Source of the DNA: Mycobacterium sp.
GTDB taxonomy: Bacteria > Actinomycetota > Actinomycetes > Mycobacteriales > Mycobacteriaceae
Length of the DNA stretch: 64,000 nt
NCBI GenBank assembly: GCA_021732005.1
Contig: JAKFVT010000002.1
Location: 100,266 to 164,265 of the forward strand
Direction of reading: 5' to 3'
Shown: positions 6,664 to 15,776 of the stretch, piece by piece
Position numbering within the stretch: position 1 is the first letter of the stretch
Layout of the letters: every line of letters begins with the position of its first letter
Notes under the pieces: model-generated
Databases searched by the model: none
What the model saw: the letters and a program-made list of their open reading frames with translations, nothing else
What the model was told of the DNA's origin: nothing
Translations under genes and position numbers: made by a program

Positions 6664-7599
6664 CTACTGCGGGTGGGTGGCCAGGTACTCGGCGACCGGG
6701 ACGGGTTCATCGGCGGAATAGCCGATCGGCAGAACGACGTCACCTTCGGTGGTGACGTAGTAGACATCCCACTGATAGAAGCCGGCGAATGTCGCGGGAT
6801 CGGCGAGGACCGCGGCGTAATCCTTTACCGCAGCGACGTATTCGTCGGAATGGTTGTACCGGTAAACGGCGTGATCGGGGTCCGCGCCGAAACCGTTGGC
6901 AGCAAGGTAACGGCCGGCGGCCATGATGCTGTCGTGCGGTGATCGGATATCTCCGCCGTCGCCGTGGGCGGCGAATGTCGACGGTAGGAACTGCATCGGG
7001 CCATCCGCTCCGGCGGTACTCAGTCCCACGATGCTGCCGAACCGGGTCTCGATCAGGTTGATCGCCGCCAGATAATTCCAGCCGACCCCGGTGGCTGCTT
7101 CCGCCTCGCGGTAGTAACCAAGCAGTTCATCGGCCGGGGCCGGTGGTTGGATCCGCCACGCCGGCAGAGTGTCCCGCGGGTGGGCCATCGCGGCGAGTTG
7201 CCGTCGAGCGTCGACGTTGCGATCGTAAGCGTCGATCAAATTCGGCGGGATCCGCGGCCGGATGATCGAGTCCCATTCCGGGTGGCGGCCGATGCTGCGG
7301 TAAGCGACCTGCTGGCGGCGCGCCGCCGCCACGAGCGCGGCCTGTGGTGTCGACCGATCGCGAATGGCCAGCTCGTCGGCGACCAGGTCGTCGGCCACCT
7401 GAGCAGGATCCGACGCCAGCCTGGGCTGCGCGCCGGCCGGCGCCGCGTCCGGTGGTGTGGTGGAATCCAGCGCGGCCGCGGGCACCGATGAGGCGCGCGG
7501 CCCGCTGACCGGCGTGCTCATCGGGTGGACAGTGCTCGATGCGCAGGCGGCAACGGCCAGCAGGACCGTCGCGGGCACGAGAGTGAATCGGATGCGCAC
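6664..7599 (-). CDS. lytic transglycosylase lipoprotein
   Basis: A 311-residue peptidoglycan lytic transglycosylase (MltB/SLT-like). The N terminus is a lipoprotein signal, VPATVLLAVAAC, with the lipobox Cys at residue 19. A Pro/Ala-rich linker leads to the catalytic domain: GVGWNYLAAINLIETRFG carries the probable catalytic Glu (about residue 184), followed by AGADGPMQFLPSTFAAHGDG and the helix with YRYNHSDEYVAAV. It would cleave glycan strands at the outer face of the membrane. GTG 7599 is preferred to the longer frame because it places a short basic n-region before the hydrophobic core. It diverges from a D,D-carboxypeptidase-like gene 63 bp away. Confidence 0.87.
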   Translation of the reverse strand: MRIRFTLVPATVLLAVAACASSTVHPMSTPVSGPRASSVPAAALDSTTPPDAAPAGAQPRLASDPAQVADDLVADELAIRDRSTPQAALVAAARRQQVAYRSIGRHPEWDSIIRPRIPPNLIDAYDRNVDARRQLAAMAHPRDTLPAWRIQPPAPADELLGYYREAEAATGVGWNYLAAINLIETRFGSIVGLSTAGADGPMQFLPSTFAAHGDGGDIRSPHDSIMAAGRYLAANGFGADPDHAVYRYNHSDEYVAAVKDYAAVLADPATFAGFYQWDVYYVTTEGDVVLPIGYSADEPVPVAEYLATHPQ

Positions 7600-7609
7600 C
7601 GCTGAAGTC

Positions 7610-7621
7610 TGTCGTACGACA
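7610..7621. promoter_or_regulatory. 12-bp perfect palindrome between two cell-wall enzyme genes
   Basis: TGTCGTACGACA lies in the 63-bp gap from which the lytic transglycosylase and the M15 peptidase genes diverge. Its central position suits an operator acting on both promoters. No regulator is encoded beside it and no known mycobacterial site is matched with certainty. Confidence 0.4.
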
Positions 7622-7662
7622 ACGGTCAGCACCAGGATTCGGTCTGGGAGGATGAGGGGATC

Positions 7663-8247
7663 ATGCGGATAGATGCCACATCCGTCTCAGCCGTTGTGCT
7701 GGGTGCGGCCACTACAGCGGCGCTCCTGGTCGGTGCCGCCGGCCTAGCGGACCCCTCACCCCGAATTGCTCTGGCCGACAATACCGTCAGTGTCGATCCG
7801 CCGGCCGTTGCGCCTGGTGATGGCTCGCTCGTCGACGGCCAGATCCTCACACCGTTCGACGTGCAGAACCCCGCTGTCGGACGCTTGGACCCGCGACTGC
7901 TCGACGCCATCCAGCAGGCCGCCTCCGCGGCGTCGGCCGACGGCATCACGATGACGATCACATCAGGATGGCGTTCGCCGGAATTCCAGCAGCGCTTGTT
8001 GGACAGCGCGGTCGCCCAGTACGGCAGCCTGGCGGCCGCCCGCGAGTACGTGCAGACCCGCGAGGCGTCCAAACATGTGGTGGGTGAGGCCGTCGACGTG
8101 GGCGGTGTGGGTGCCGACCAGTGGCTGATGGCCAACGGCGCGCGGTTCGGTGTGTGCCGAATTTATGCCAACGAGGTGTGGCATTTCGAGCTGGCCACCG
8201 ACGCCGCGGACGCCTGTCCACCGCTGCTGCCCAACGCCGCGGGCTAG
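7663..8247 (+). CDS. M15 family D-alanyl-D-alanine carboxypeptidase (VanY-like)
   Basis: A 194-residue exported zinc peptidase that trims peptidoglycan stem peptides. An N-terminal hydrophobic segment (about residues 8-28) with an Ala-rich end looks like a signal peptide. The M15B metal motifs are complete: SKHVVGEAVDVG gives His138 and Asp145, and NEVWHFEL gives Glu171 and His174. The arginine of TSGWRSPEFQQ is also typical. It lacks SH3 or LysM wall-binding domains. It is divergent from the lytic transglycosylase gene, and the pair may be co-regulated through the palindrome between them. Confidence 0.88.
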   Translation: MRIDATSVSAVVLGAATTAALLVGAAGLADPSPRIALADNTVSVDPPAVAPGDGSLVDGQILTPFDVQNPAVGRLDPRLLDAIQQAASAASADGITMTITSGWRSPEFQQRLLDSAVAQYGSLAAAREYVQTREASKHVVGEAVDVGGVGADQWLMANGARFGVCRIYANEVWHFELATDAADACPPLLPNAAG

Positions 8248-8302
8248 TGGATTTCAGGCCGATCGGGCCCGGGTGTGCGCCGGGCGTAGTTGGATCGGGA
8301 TC

Positions 8303-9085
8303 ATGAGGAGTCTTGATGAGATCCGTACCGCGCTGGAGGCCTGTTACTCGGCGATCGAAGGCCTGTGCGCCGACCTGAGCGACGCCGACTGGAAGGCGCA
8401 GTCGCTGTGCCCGGACTGGGTGGTGCGCGATGTGATTCAGCACGTCGTCAGCATCGAAGCCGTGATGGCCGGCTGGCTGCCGCAGGACGACGCGACCCCG
8501 CCGCCGTTCGAGCGGGCGGCGGAGTTCCTGGCCGGGACCGACGATCCGGCGACGCTCGCTGAGAAGGTCACCGGGGTCTTCGCCGAGCGCAGGCGCGACC
8601 TGAGTTCGCTGACGGCCGCCGACCTCGACCGGCCGTCGTGGATGCCCACCGGGCGAGGGACCTATGGCCGCTTCTTGGAGATCCGTGTCTTCGACTTCTG
8701 GGTTCACGTGCGCGACATCACGATTCCGCTCGGGCGTTCCACCGACGACGGCGGTCTCGCGGCGGAGATCGCGCTGGGACAGGTCGAAAGCTCGATCGGC
8801 TACATCGCAGGCAAGAAGGTGGGGGTGCCCGACGGCAGCAGCATCTCCTTCCGGTTGACCGGCCCGGTGGTCCGGGAGATCAATGTCGCTGTCGACGGTC
8901 GAGCCAAACAGGTTGCGCACCTCGACGATCCGAGCGCGGTGCTGACCGCTGACTCGACCACGTTCATCATGCTGGCCTGTGGCCGCATCGACCCCCAGAC
9001 CCAGATCGACACGGGCGCGGTGAGCTGGAGTGGCGACGCCGAGCTGGGCGAGCGCGCCGCCCGCAACCTCAGGTTCACGATGTGA
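8303..9085 (+). CDS. maleylpyruvate isomerase-family mycothiol-dependent protein (DinB-like fold)
   Basis: A 260-residue protein of the actinobacterial TIGR03083 type. The N-terminal helical bundle has the conserved [19 protein letters not shown], with the metal-ligand His, and later [16 protein letters not shown] with a second His, followed by a C-terminal alpha/beta domain ([20 protein letters not shown]). Relatives use mycothiol as cofactor or are mycothiol-S-transferases; the substrate here is unknown. ATG 8303 follows a GGATC-rich leader; an upstream extension of the frame overlaps the M15 gene and is rejected. The next gene overlaps by 4 bp (GTGA), implying one operon. Confidence 0.82.
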   Translation: MRSLDEIRTALEACYSAIEGLCADLSDADWKAQSLCPDWVVRDVIQHVVSIEAVMAGWLPQDDATPPPFERAAEFLAGTDDPATLAEKVTGVFAERRRDLSSLTAADLDRPSWMPTGRGTYGRFLEIRVFDFWVHVRDITIPLGRSTDDGGLAAEIALGQVESSIGYIAGKKVGVPDGSSISFRLTGPVVREINVAVDGRAKQVAHLDDPSAVLTADSTTFIMLACGRIDPQTQIDTGAVSWSGDAELGERAARNLRFTM

Positions 9086-9774
9086 CCGGGCGCCCCGAGT
9101 CCGTCGACTTCCACTTCGACGTGATGTGCCCGTACGCCTACCAGACGTCGCTGTGGATCCGCGAGGTCCGGGACCAGACCGGACTGGTGGTGAACTGGCG
9201 CTTCTTCAGCCTCGAGGAGATCAACCGCAAAGAGGGCAAGAAGCACCCGTGGGAGCGGGACTGGTCCTACGGCTGGTCGATGATGCGTATCGGGGCACTC
9301 CTGCGCCGACAGTCGATGGCGGACGTGGAGGCCTGGTACCAGCGTGCCGGCCGTGCCCTGCACGTCGAGGGTCACAAACCGCACGACCCGGCGGTGGCCC
9401 GACACCTGTTGGCTGAGCTAGGTTTTGATCCGGCGCTGGTCGATCAGGCCATCGCCGATTCGACCACCGGTGACGAGGTGCTGGCCGACCACAATCGCGT
9501 CGTGGCGGCCGACGGTTACGGTGTGCCGACGCTGTTCTTCCCCGACGGTCAGTGCTTGTTCGGGCCCGTGCTGATCGACCCGCCGACCGGGCAGGCGGCG
9601 GTGCGATTGTGGGACGCCGTCGTCGCGTGGACCGAATTCCCGCACCTCTACGAGCTTCAGCGACCCAAGGCGCCCGCCGATGCGCAGCTGATCGCCGAGA
9701 CGTTCCGCCCGTACCTCGAAGCGCGGGACTGGGTTTCGATCAACCGTGGCGAGGTCATCAGATTCGGGGATTAG
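9082..9774 (+). CDS. DsbA-family oxidoreductase / thioredoxin-fold protein
   Basis: A 230-residue thioredoxin-like protein of the DSBA/FrnE/HCCA-isomerase group. The N-terminal strand and active-site loop read [19 protein letters not shown]; only one cysteine (CPYA) remains of the CxxC motif, so it is not a standard dithiol oxidase. The helical insertion and the cis-Pro loop [12 protein letters not shown] follow. Mycothiol or F420-linked chemistry has been proposed for such mycobacterial proteins, but nothing here decides the substrate. GTG 9082 overlaps the previous stop by 4 bp, so the DinB-like and thioredoxin-like proteins are translationally coupled and probably act in one pathway. Confidence 0.8.
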   Translation: MTGRPESVDFHFDVMCPYAYQTSLWIREVRDQTGLVVNWRFFSLEEINRKEGKKHPWERDWSYGWSMMRIGALLRRQSMADVEAWYQRAGRALHVEGHKPHDPAVARHLLAELGFDPALVDQAIADSTTGDEVLADHNRVVAADGYGVPTLFFPDGQCLFGPVLIDPPTGQAAVRLWDAVVAWTEFPHLYELQRPKAPADAQLIAETFRPYLEARDWVSINRGEVIRFGD

Positions 9775-9837
9775 GTATTTGTCCCCAAACTCGAGTTCAT
9801 CCACAGATTCGCCCCGGGATCACTTTTTGTCAGTGGT

Positions 9838-9853
9838 TCGCACTAGTGTTCGA
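9838..9853 (+). promoter_or_regulatory. LexA (SOS) box upstream of the 13E12 HNH gene
   Basis: TCGCAC-TAGT-GTTCGA differs from the mycobacterial SOS box TCGAAC-N4-GTTCGA at one base. It ends 3 bp before the ATG, so LexA would cover the start region. SOS boxes in front of 13E12-family genes are known in M. tuberculosis. Confidence 0.7.
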
Positions 9854-9856
9854 ATC

Positions 9857-11173
9857 ATGGGTGCGGTCGATGTCATGCGGGAGGCTCGGGATCGGTATCT
9901 CGAGTCTTTAGCTGCGATCGATTTCGATGAGCTTTCCCCTGCTGATCGTTTTGTGGTGCTCGAGGAGTGGGAGACCGCGCGGCGCCACCAAGTCGCGCTC
10001 GCTTACGCGTTGATCTCGCGGCTGGAGCAGGTCGAGGGCTGCCCGCCAGTCCCGATCACGTTGGGTGATGTGTTGCGGATCAGTCCGCGGGAGGCCAAAC
10101 GCCGCATCCGCGATGCCGAACAACTGCAGCCGCGGCGGGCGTTGACCGGGGAGCCGCTGCCGCCGCTGCTCCCCGAAACCTCGAAGGCCTGGCACGACGG
10201 ACAACTCGACGGCGAACACCTGCGGGTGATCCAGAAGTTCTTCCGCGACCTGCCCGACCACGTGCCGCCAGAGGACGTTGAAAACGCCGAACGCACGCTG
10301 GCGGCGCACGCACAAAGCTTGCGGCCGGATCAGTTGGACAAGATCGCCAACCAGCTGTCCCTGCTGCTCAACCCCGACGGACGATTCTCCGACGAAGACC
10401 GGGCCCGCAAGCGCGGCTTCACCTGGTGCGGCGGCCAACAGGTCGACGGCATGAGTGTGGGCCGGCTGATCGCCGACCCGGAATTGCGGTCGATGCTGGA
10501 TGCCTGGTTCACCAAATTCGCCGCACCCGGCGCCTGCAATCCCGCCGACCAAACCCCCACCCTCACCCCGACCGACGAGGTGGCCGAGCGGGATCGCCGC
10601 AGCCACGGACAACGTCAACACGACGCGTTGAGCGCCCTGGTGCGCGGGCAACTCGGGGATCCGAAACTTGGTCAGCACAACGGTCTACCCGTCACTGTGA
10701 TCGCGACCGCGCCCCTGCAGGACTTGCAGAACAAGACCGGTCACGCCGTGACCGCCACGGGCAGTCTGCTGCCGATCCCGGATGTCATCCGGATGGCCAG
10801 CCACGCGTATCACTATTTGGCCTTGTTCGATGGGGTGACAGGGCAGGCGTTGTGGCTGGGCCGCACCAAACGCATCGCCTCACCCGATCAGCGGATCATG
10901 TTGCACAGCAAGGAACGTGGCTGCACCCGCCCGGGGTGTGACGCGCCCGGCTATCTGACCGAGGTGCACCACGTCGACGAATGGGCCGAGGGCGGCCTGA
11001 CAAATATCGACAAACTCACCCTGGCCTGCCGAGCCGATCACCGACTGCTCGACCAAGGCTGGAAAACCCGAAAACTCGCCAACGGCGACACCGAATGGAT
11101 CCCACCACCGCACCTACCACTGGCAGCAGGCACCAACACCTACCACCACCCAGAACGACTACTCGGCGGCTAA
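9857..11173 (+). CDS. 13E12 repeat-family protein (DUF222 plus HNH endonuclease motif)
   Basis: A 438-residue member of the REP13E12 family, common and multicopy in mycobacteria. The N-terminal DUF222 region (about residues 20-290) contains EWETARRHQVALAYALIS and ISPREAKRRIRDAEQL. The C-terminal HNH motif is RGCTRPGCDAPGYLTEVHHV, then DEWAEGGLTNIDKLTLACRA and DHR. It has the paired cysteines and HH that bind metal and cut DNA. M. tuberculosis copies are LexA-controlled, and one houses the phiRv1 prophage attachment site. Start ATG 9857 is favoured by the adjacent LexA box and family length. The 3' end is AC-rich with Pro/Thr codons, typical of the family. Confidence 0.9.
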   Translation: MGAVDVMREARDRYLESLAAIDFDELSPADRFVVLEEWETARRHQVALAYALISRLEQVEGCPPVPITLGDVLRISPREAKRRIRDAEQLQPRRALTGEPLPPLLPETSKAWHDGQLDGEHLRVIQKFFRDLPDHVPPEDVENAERTLAAHAQSLRPDQLDKIANQLSLLLNPDGRFSDEDRARKRGFTWCGGQQVDGMSVGRLIADPELRSMLDAWFTKFAAPGACNPADQTPTLTPTDEVAERDRRSHGQRQHDALSALVRGQLGDPKLGQHNGLPVTVIATAPLQDLQNKTGHAVTATGSLLPIPDVIRMASHAYHYLALFDGVTGQALWLGRTKRIASPDQRIMLHSKERGCTRPGCDAPGYLTEVHHVDEWAEGGLTNIDKLTLACRADHRLLDQGWKTRKLANGDTEWIPPPHLPLAAGTNTYHHPERLLGG

Positions 11174-11275
11174 GCAAGATCAGCGACACCAGCCACAAGA
11201 TGATCACTGCGGAGATCATGTCGAACCACTGGAACGGGCAAGCGGCCCGTCGCCGCAGGGAGGTTAGATCGACAT

Positions 11276-11629
11276 ATGCGTGTCAACCGGATCATTGCCG
11301 ACCTGCCGGTCTCCGACATCGAGGCGGCCAAAAGCTTCTACACCGACTACCTGGGGCTGACCACCGAGGAGTTCAACCTCGGCTGGGTGGCCCGGTACAC
11401 GTCGCCCGAGACGGGGGCGAATCTGAAACTGGTCACCGCCGATGCGACGGCACCCGAGACGCCCGTCATCTCGGTGGCCACCGATGATGTTGACGCCGCC
11501 TACGAGCAGGCCCGCGCCCGTGGCTACCAGATCGTGCATCCGTTGACGACCGAGTCGTGGGGGGTGCGGCGGTTCTTCGTTCGCGATCCGGACGGCAACG
11601 TGATCAACGTTGTGGCGCATCGGGATTAG
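11276..11629 (+). CDS. VOC (glyoxalase-fold) protein
   Basis: A 117-residue single-module VOC protein. The repeat pattern is clear: VSDIEAAKSFYTDYLGLTTE, LKLVTADATAPETPVISVAT, DVDAAYEQARARGYQIVHP and the final strand FFVRDPDGNVINVVAH. The last motif resembles the dioxygenase/glyoxalase-like group that binds a divalent metal through His and Glu, but the ligands are not all obvious. It is a stand-alone gene and ends 8 bp before the stop of the convergent antigen 85 gene. The substrate is unknown. Confidence 0.85.
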   Translation: MRVNRIIADLPVSDIEAAKSFYTDYLGLTTEEFNLGWVARYTSPETGANLKLVTADATAPETPVISVATDDVDAAYEQARARGYQIVHPLTTESWGVRRFFVRDPDGNVINVVAHRD

Positions 11630-11637
11630 CGCACGGG

Positions 11638-12717
<1,080 letters not shown>

Positions 12718-13185
12718 TCACGCGGCTCGGGTGCGCACTCCCAGCACCGGTTGCCGGCTTTCGCGGTCACAGAAGTCCGCGGCCCACGGCCACCGGCCGC
12801 GACCATCCGACCAGACCAGCTGCAATGCACGAATCTCCCTGCCGTACAGGGCGGTCGCGAATCCCATGTGCGCATCGGGATGTTCGACCTCGACGACCTC
12901 GAGCATCGGACCTCCGCAGAGGGTGAACTGCTGGCCCGCGGTCAGCTCCGCTCCGCGCACCACGAGCTCGGCCGACTTGCTCAGCAGGCGGGCGGCCCGC
13001 TGCGGTGACACATTCGTCATCAGCAGCTCGGGGACGTCGTAGTCGCTCAAGCCGACCGTGTAGGCGAACGGCATTCGGGGCGATTCGATGTATTGCACTG
13101 CCCAGCCTCGCCGCAGGATCTTGGCGCGGACCTCGTCGAGATAGTCGGCGACGGTGTTGTCCGGGTGGTCGCACAACCAGCACAT
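12718..13185 (-). CDS. DUF4262 domain protein
   Basis: A 155-residue cytoplasmic protein. It begins with a Cys pair (MCWLCDHPDNTVADYLDEVR), followed by the DUF4262 core: GWAVQYIESPRMPFAYTVGL with SDYDVPELLMTNV. The family is widespread in actinobacteria and proteobacteria without a known function. ATG 13185 is chosen because the frame's long upstream extension (to about 14037) runs antisense through nagA. A LexA-like box lies 66 bp upstream, suggesting DNA-damage induction. Confidence 0.82.
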   Translation of the reverse strand: MCWLCDHPDNTVADYLDEVRAKILRRGWAVQYIESPRMPFAYTVGLSDYDVPELLMTNVSPQRAARLLSKSAELVVRGAELTAGQQFTLCGGPMLEVVEVEHPDAHMGFATALYGREIRALQLVWSDGRGRWPWAADFCDRESRQPVLGVRTRAA

Positions 13186-13250
13186 TGCTGGGCCCCTTTC
13201 GTCAGGTCGACGGCGTAGAAGACACGATGCACCCGGGGTACGACAAAAAC

Positions 13251-13266
13251 TCGAACAAACGTTCGC
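13251..13266 (-). promoter_or_regulatory. LexA (SOS)-like box upstream of the DUF4262 gene
   Basis: TCGAAC-AAAC-GTTCGC matches TCGAAC-N4-GTTCGA with one terminal mismatch. It is in the 86-bp gap between nagA's stop and the DUF4262 start, on the promoter side of the latter. Confidence 0.6.
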
Positions 13267-13271
13267 CACCC

Positions 13272-14402
13272 TCAGCGCGGAACCCACACACCGCCGTACA
13301 ACACGTCGGTGACCGCGAGGTCGGTCTCCAGCGCGACCAGGTCGGCGCGTGCGCCCACCACTAGTTCGGGACATGGAAGTCCCAGTGCGCGTGCCGGATT
13401 CAGCGACGACTGACGCACCGCGAGTAACAGTGCCTCGTCGCGGGGGAGCCCGCTGTGGGCGACGGCGAAGCGGAACACCCGGTCCATCGTGGCGGTGCTT
13501 CCCGCAATCGTCGACGTCCCGGCCAGCCGGGCCACGCCGTCGGCCACCTCGACGTCCATTCGGCCGATCTGATATCGGCCGTCGGTCATCCCGGCCGCCG
13601 CCATGGCGTCGGTGACGAGCGACACCCGGTCGGGACCGGTCGCACGGACCACGTGCCGGTACAGCGCGGCGTCGACGTGCACCCCGTCGGCGATCAACTC
13701 CACCGTCACCCGGGGGTCTTCGAGCAGCGCGATCACCGGGCCCGGCTCGCGGTGGTGGATCGGGCGCATCGCGTTGAACAGATGCGTGCCCACCGTGGCG
13801 CCGGCACTGATCGCCGCGCGGGTCTGCTCGTAGGTCGCCTCCGTGTGTCCGATCGCGGCCACCGCACCGGCACTGATGATGCGCTCGATCGCGGCCAGCG
13901 CACACGACCGCTCCGGTGCGAGGGTGACCATCCGGATTGCTCCGGCGCCGGCCTGCAGCAGCTGGTCGACTTCGTCGGTGTCCGGATCGCGAAGCACCAC
14001 GGGATCGTGCGCCCCGCAGCGCTGGGCGGCCAGCCACGGGCCCTCGAGGTGAATCCCGGCGAGCGTGGCGTCGCGCACATGGCCGGCCAGTACCTCGACC
14101 TGGCGCAGCAGTTCGGTCGGTCCGGCCGACACCAGCGACGCGATCAGGGTCGTGGTGCCGTGCCTGCGGTGAAGCTCCACAGCGGTAGCCGTGTCGTCCG
14201 TCGTCGCCACCGAGAACTCGGAGCCGCCGCCGCCGTGGACGTGGGTGTCGACGAAACCGGGCACCACCGTGACCAGCTCACGGTCGGCGGCCCGCGGCGG
14301 CGAACCCGCACCCAGCGCCAGCACCGACCCGCCGGACACCTCAATCCAGCCTGGCCGCAACAACTCTCGGCCGGTCAGCAAGGTGGCAGCGGTGATCAGC
14401 AC
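13272..14402 (-). CDS. nagA: N-acetylglucosamine-6-phosphate deacetylase
   Basis: A 376-residue amidohydrolase that removes acetate from GlcNAc-6-phosphate to give glucosamine-6-phosphate. Metal and catalytic signatures are all visible: PGFVDTHVHGGGG (about residue 48), the Glu of GIHLEGPW, the His of AAIGHTEATYEQ and VGTHLFNAM, and the catalytic Asp in VTDAMAAAGMTDG. The start is GTG placed immediately after the nagB TGA (TGAGTG), so nagB and nagA are translationally linked. Together with nagB and the PTS genes it forms a full GlcNAc catabolic unit. Confidence 0.93.
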   Translation of the reverse strand: MLITAATLLTGRELLRPGWIEVSGGSVLALGAGSPPRAADRELVTVVPGFVDTHVHGGGGSEFSVATTDDTATAVELHRRHGTTTLIASLVSAGPTELLRQVEVLAGHVRDATLAGIHLEGPWLAAQRCGAHDPVVLRDPDTDEVDQLLQAGAGAIRMVTLAPERSCALAAIERIISAGAVAAIGHTEATYEQTRAAISAGATVGTHLFNAMRPIHHREPGPVIALLEDPRVTVELIADGVHVDAALYRHVVRATGPDRVSLVTDAMAAAGMTDGRYQIGRMDVEVADGVARLAGTSTIAGSTATMDRVFRFAVAHSGLPRDEALLLAVRQSSLNPARALGLPCPELVVGARADLVALETDLAVTDVLYGGVWVPR

Positions 14403-15188
14403 TCAGATGCCCTGCCATGACGGCTTGGACAGGTAGGTCTCCCGGTAGTAGTCCGCCAGCTGCAGTCGCCGGGCCGCGCCACCGTCGAGCAGGACCGTCA
14501 CGTGCGGGTGGTGCTGCAGGATGGTGGCCGGCCACATCGCGCTGACCGGTCCTTCCACCAGCTGATGCACCGCCTCGGCCTTGCTTCGGCCGAGGGCCAC
14601 CAGGACGACGTGACGGGCCGCCATGATCGTGCCCAACCCCTGGGTGAGGCAGTGGGTCGGGACTTGGTCGACGTCGTCGCCGAAGAAGCGGGCGTTGTCG
14701 ATTCGGGTCTGGCGCGTCAGCGTTTTGATCCGGGTGCGCGACGCCAGCGACGACCCGGGCTCGTTGAAGCCGATGTGGCCGTCGGTGCCGATGCCCAGGA
14801 TCTGCAGGTCGATGCCGCCGGCCGCGGCGATGGCCGCCTCGTAGTCGGCACACGCCGCCGGAATGTCGTCGGCCAGCCCGTCGGGGCCGGCCACCGCACC
14901 CGGCGCGAAGTCGACGCGTGAGACGAACACCGTGTCGATGACGATGCGGTAGCGCTCGGGGTGGTCGGCCGGCAACCCGACGTACTCGTCGAGGGTGAAA
15001 CCGCGGGCTCGACGAAACGAGATGCGCCCCGCGTCGCACCGGGCGGCCAGCTCGTCGTAGATCGCCAGTGGGGACGAGCCGGTGGCCAGCCCCAGCACCG
15101 CGGTCGGCGTGCGCCCGAGCAGCGACTCGACGGCATCGGCCGCCACTGCGCCGATCTGCGCGGCGTCGGGGAGGATGACGACTTCCAT
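14403..15188 (-). CDS. nagB: glucosamine-6-phosphate deaminase
   Basis: A 261-residue enzyme converting glucosamine-6-phosphate to fructose-6-phosphate and ammonia. The family landmarks are present: VLGLATGSSPLAIYDEL (phosphate loop), FTLDEYVGLPADHPERY (with the catalytic Asp), LGIGTDGHIGFNEPGSS and MWPATILQHHPHVTVLLD near the C terminus. The length is normal. It lies between nagA and the EIIA gene with gaps of 0 and 6 bp, so the order of transcription is EIIA, nagB, nagA. Confidence 0.95.
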   Translation of the reverse strand: MEVVILPDAAQIGAVAADAVESLLGRTPTAVLGLATGSSPLAIYDELAARCDAGRISFRRARGFTLDEYVGLPADHPERYRIVIDTVFVSRVDFAPGAVAGPDGLADDIPAACADYEAAIAAAGGIDLQILGIGTDGHIGFNEPGSSLASRTRIKTLTRQTRIDNARFFGDDVDQVPTHCLTQGLGTIMAARHVVLVALGRSKAEAVHQLVEGPVSAMWPATILQHHPHVTVLLDGGAARRLQLADYYRETYLSKPSWQGI

Positions 15189-15194
15189 CAGATC

Positions 15195-15665
15195 CTACTT
15201 GTTGGCGGTGAAAAGTAATGAGCCTGCGGCGATTTCGACACCCGTAGCGACGTCGTCGCCCACCACGACATTGCCCGGCTCGCGTTCGTCCATCACCACG
15301 ACAGGAACGATCGGGTTCAACCCGGCCGCCACCACCGATGGGACGTCATAGGTGATCATCGTCTGGCCGGACGTCACGGTGTCGCCCTCGCTGACGTGGG
15401 CGCTGAACCCCGCCCCCTTCAACGCGACGGTGTCGAGCCCGAGATGAACCAGCACTCCGACATTCTCACTCGTCATGATGATGTAGGCGTGCGGCATCAG
15501 CTTGAGGACGCGGCCGCTGACCGGTGCCACCGCATCGATCACCTCGCGGGGCGGATCGACCGCAGCGCCGTATCCCACCATGCCTTGCGCGAAAACGGGA
15601 TCGGGTACGTCGCCGAGTGCGACGGCGCGCCCGGAGACCGGCGAGTGGACGGACGTTGTGCTCAT
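15195..15665 (-). CDS. PTS system EIIA component, glucose/GlcNAc family
   Basis: A 156-residue EIIA-Glc-type phosphocarrier. It accepts phosphate from HPr on the histidine in VGVLVHLGLDTVAL (His74); the other active-site His is in LMPHAYIIM (His59). The beta-sandwich pattern SPVSGRAVALGDVPDPVFAQ is typical. In many bacteria this domain is fused to NagE; here it is a separate gene and would serve the EIICB encoded divergently. ATG 15665 is chosen over a TTG at 15677. The start codon lies inside a perfect inverted repeat. Confidence 0.9.
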   Translation of the reverse strand: MSTTSVHSPVSGRAVALGDVPDPVFAQGMVGYGAAVDPPREVIDAVAPVSGRVLKLMPHAYIIMTSENVGVLVHLGLDTVALKGAGFSAHVSEGDTVTSGQTMITYDVPSVVAAGLNPIVPVVVMDEREPGNVVVGDDVATGVEIAAGSLLFTANK

Positions 15666-15678
15666 TGTCGAAGACAAT
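15664..15678. promoter_or_regulatory. inverted repeat at the EIIA start codon, candidate nag operator
   Basis: ATTGTC-GAA-GACAAT is a perfect 6-3-6 repeat overlapping the EIIA start codon, in the 111-bp divergent region. A second TTGTCTAAGC half-like element lies near the EIICB side (about 15730-15740). It does not match the Streptomyces DasR consensus. Confidence 0.45.
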
Positions 15679-15776
15679 AGAGAGTTGACCCACGCAGCCG
15701 CGGCGGAAACAACGCCCCACCTCAGGCGATTTGTCTAAGCTTCGGCTGTGCTGCGACGACGGGAGGCCGGCCGGTC

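Noticed and set aside
12718..14037. DUF4262 frame extended to 439 codons
   Set aside because: The extension is antisense-type overlap with nagA on the same strand in another frame and has random Arg/Gly composition; the true start is ATG 13185.
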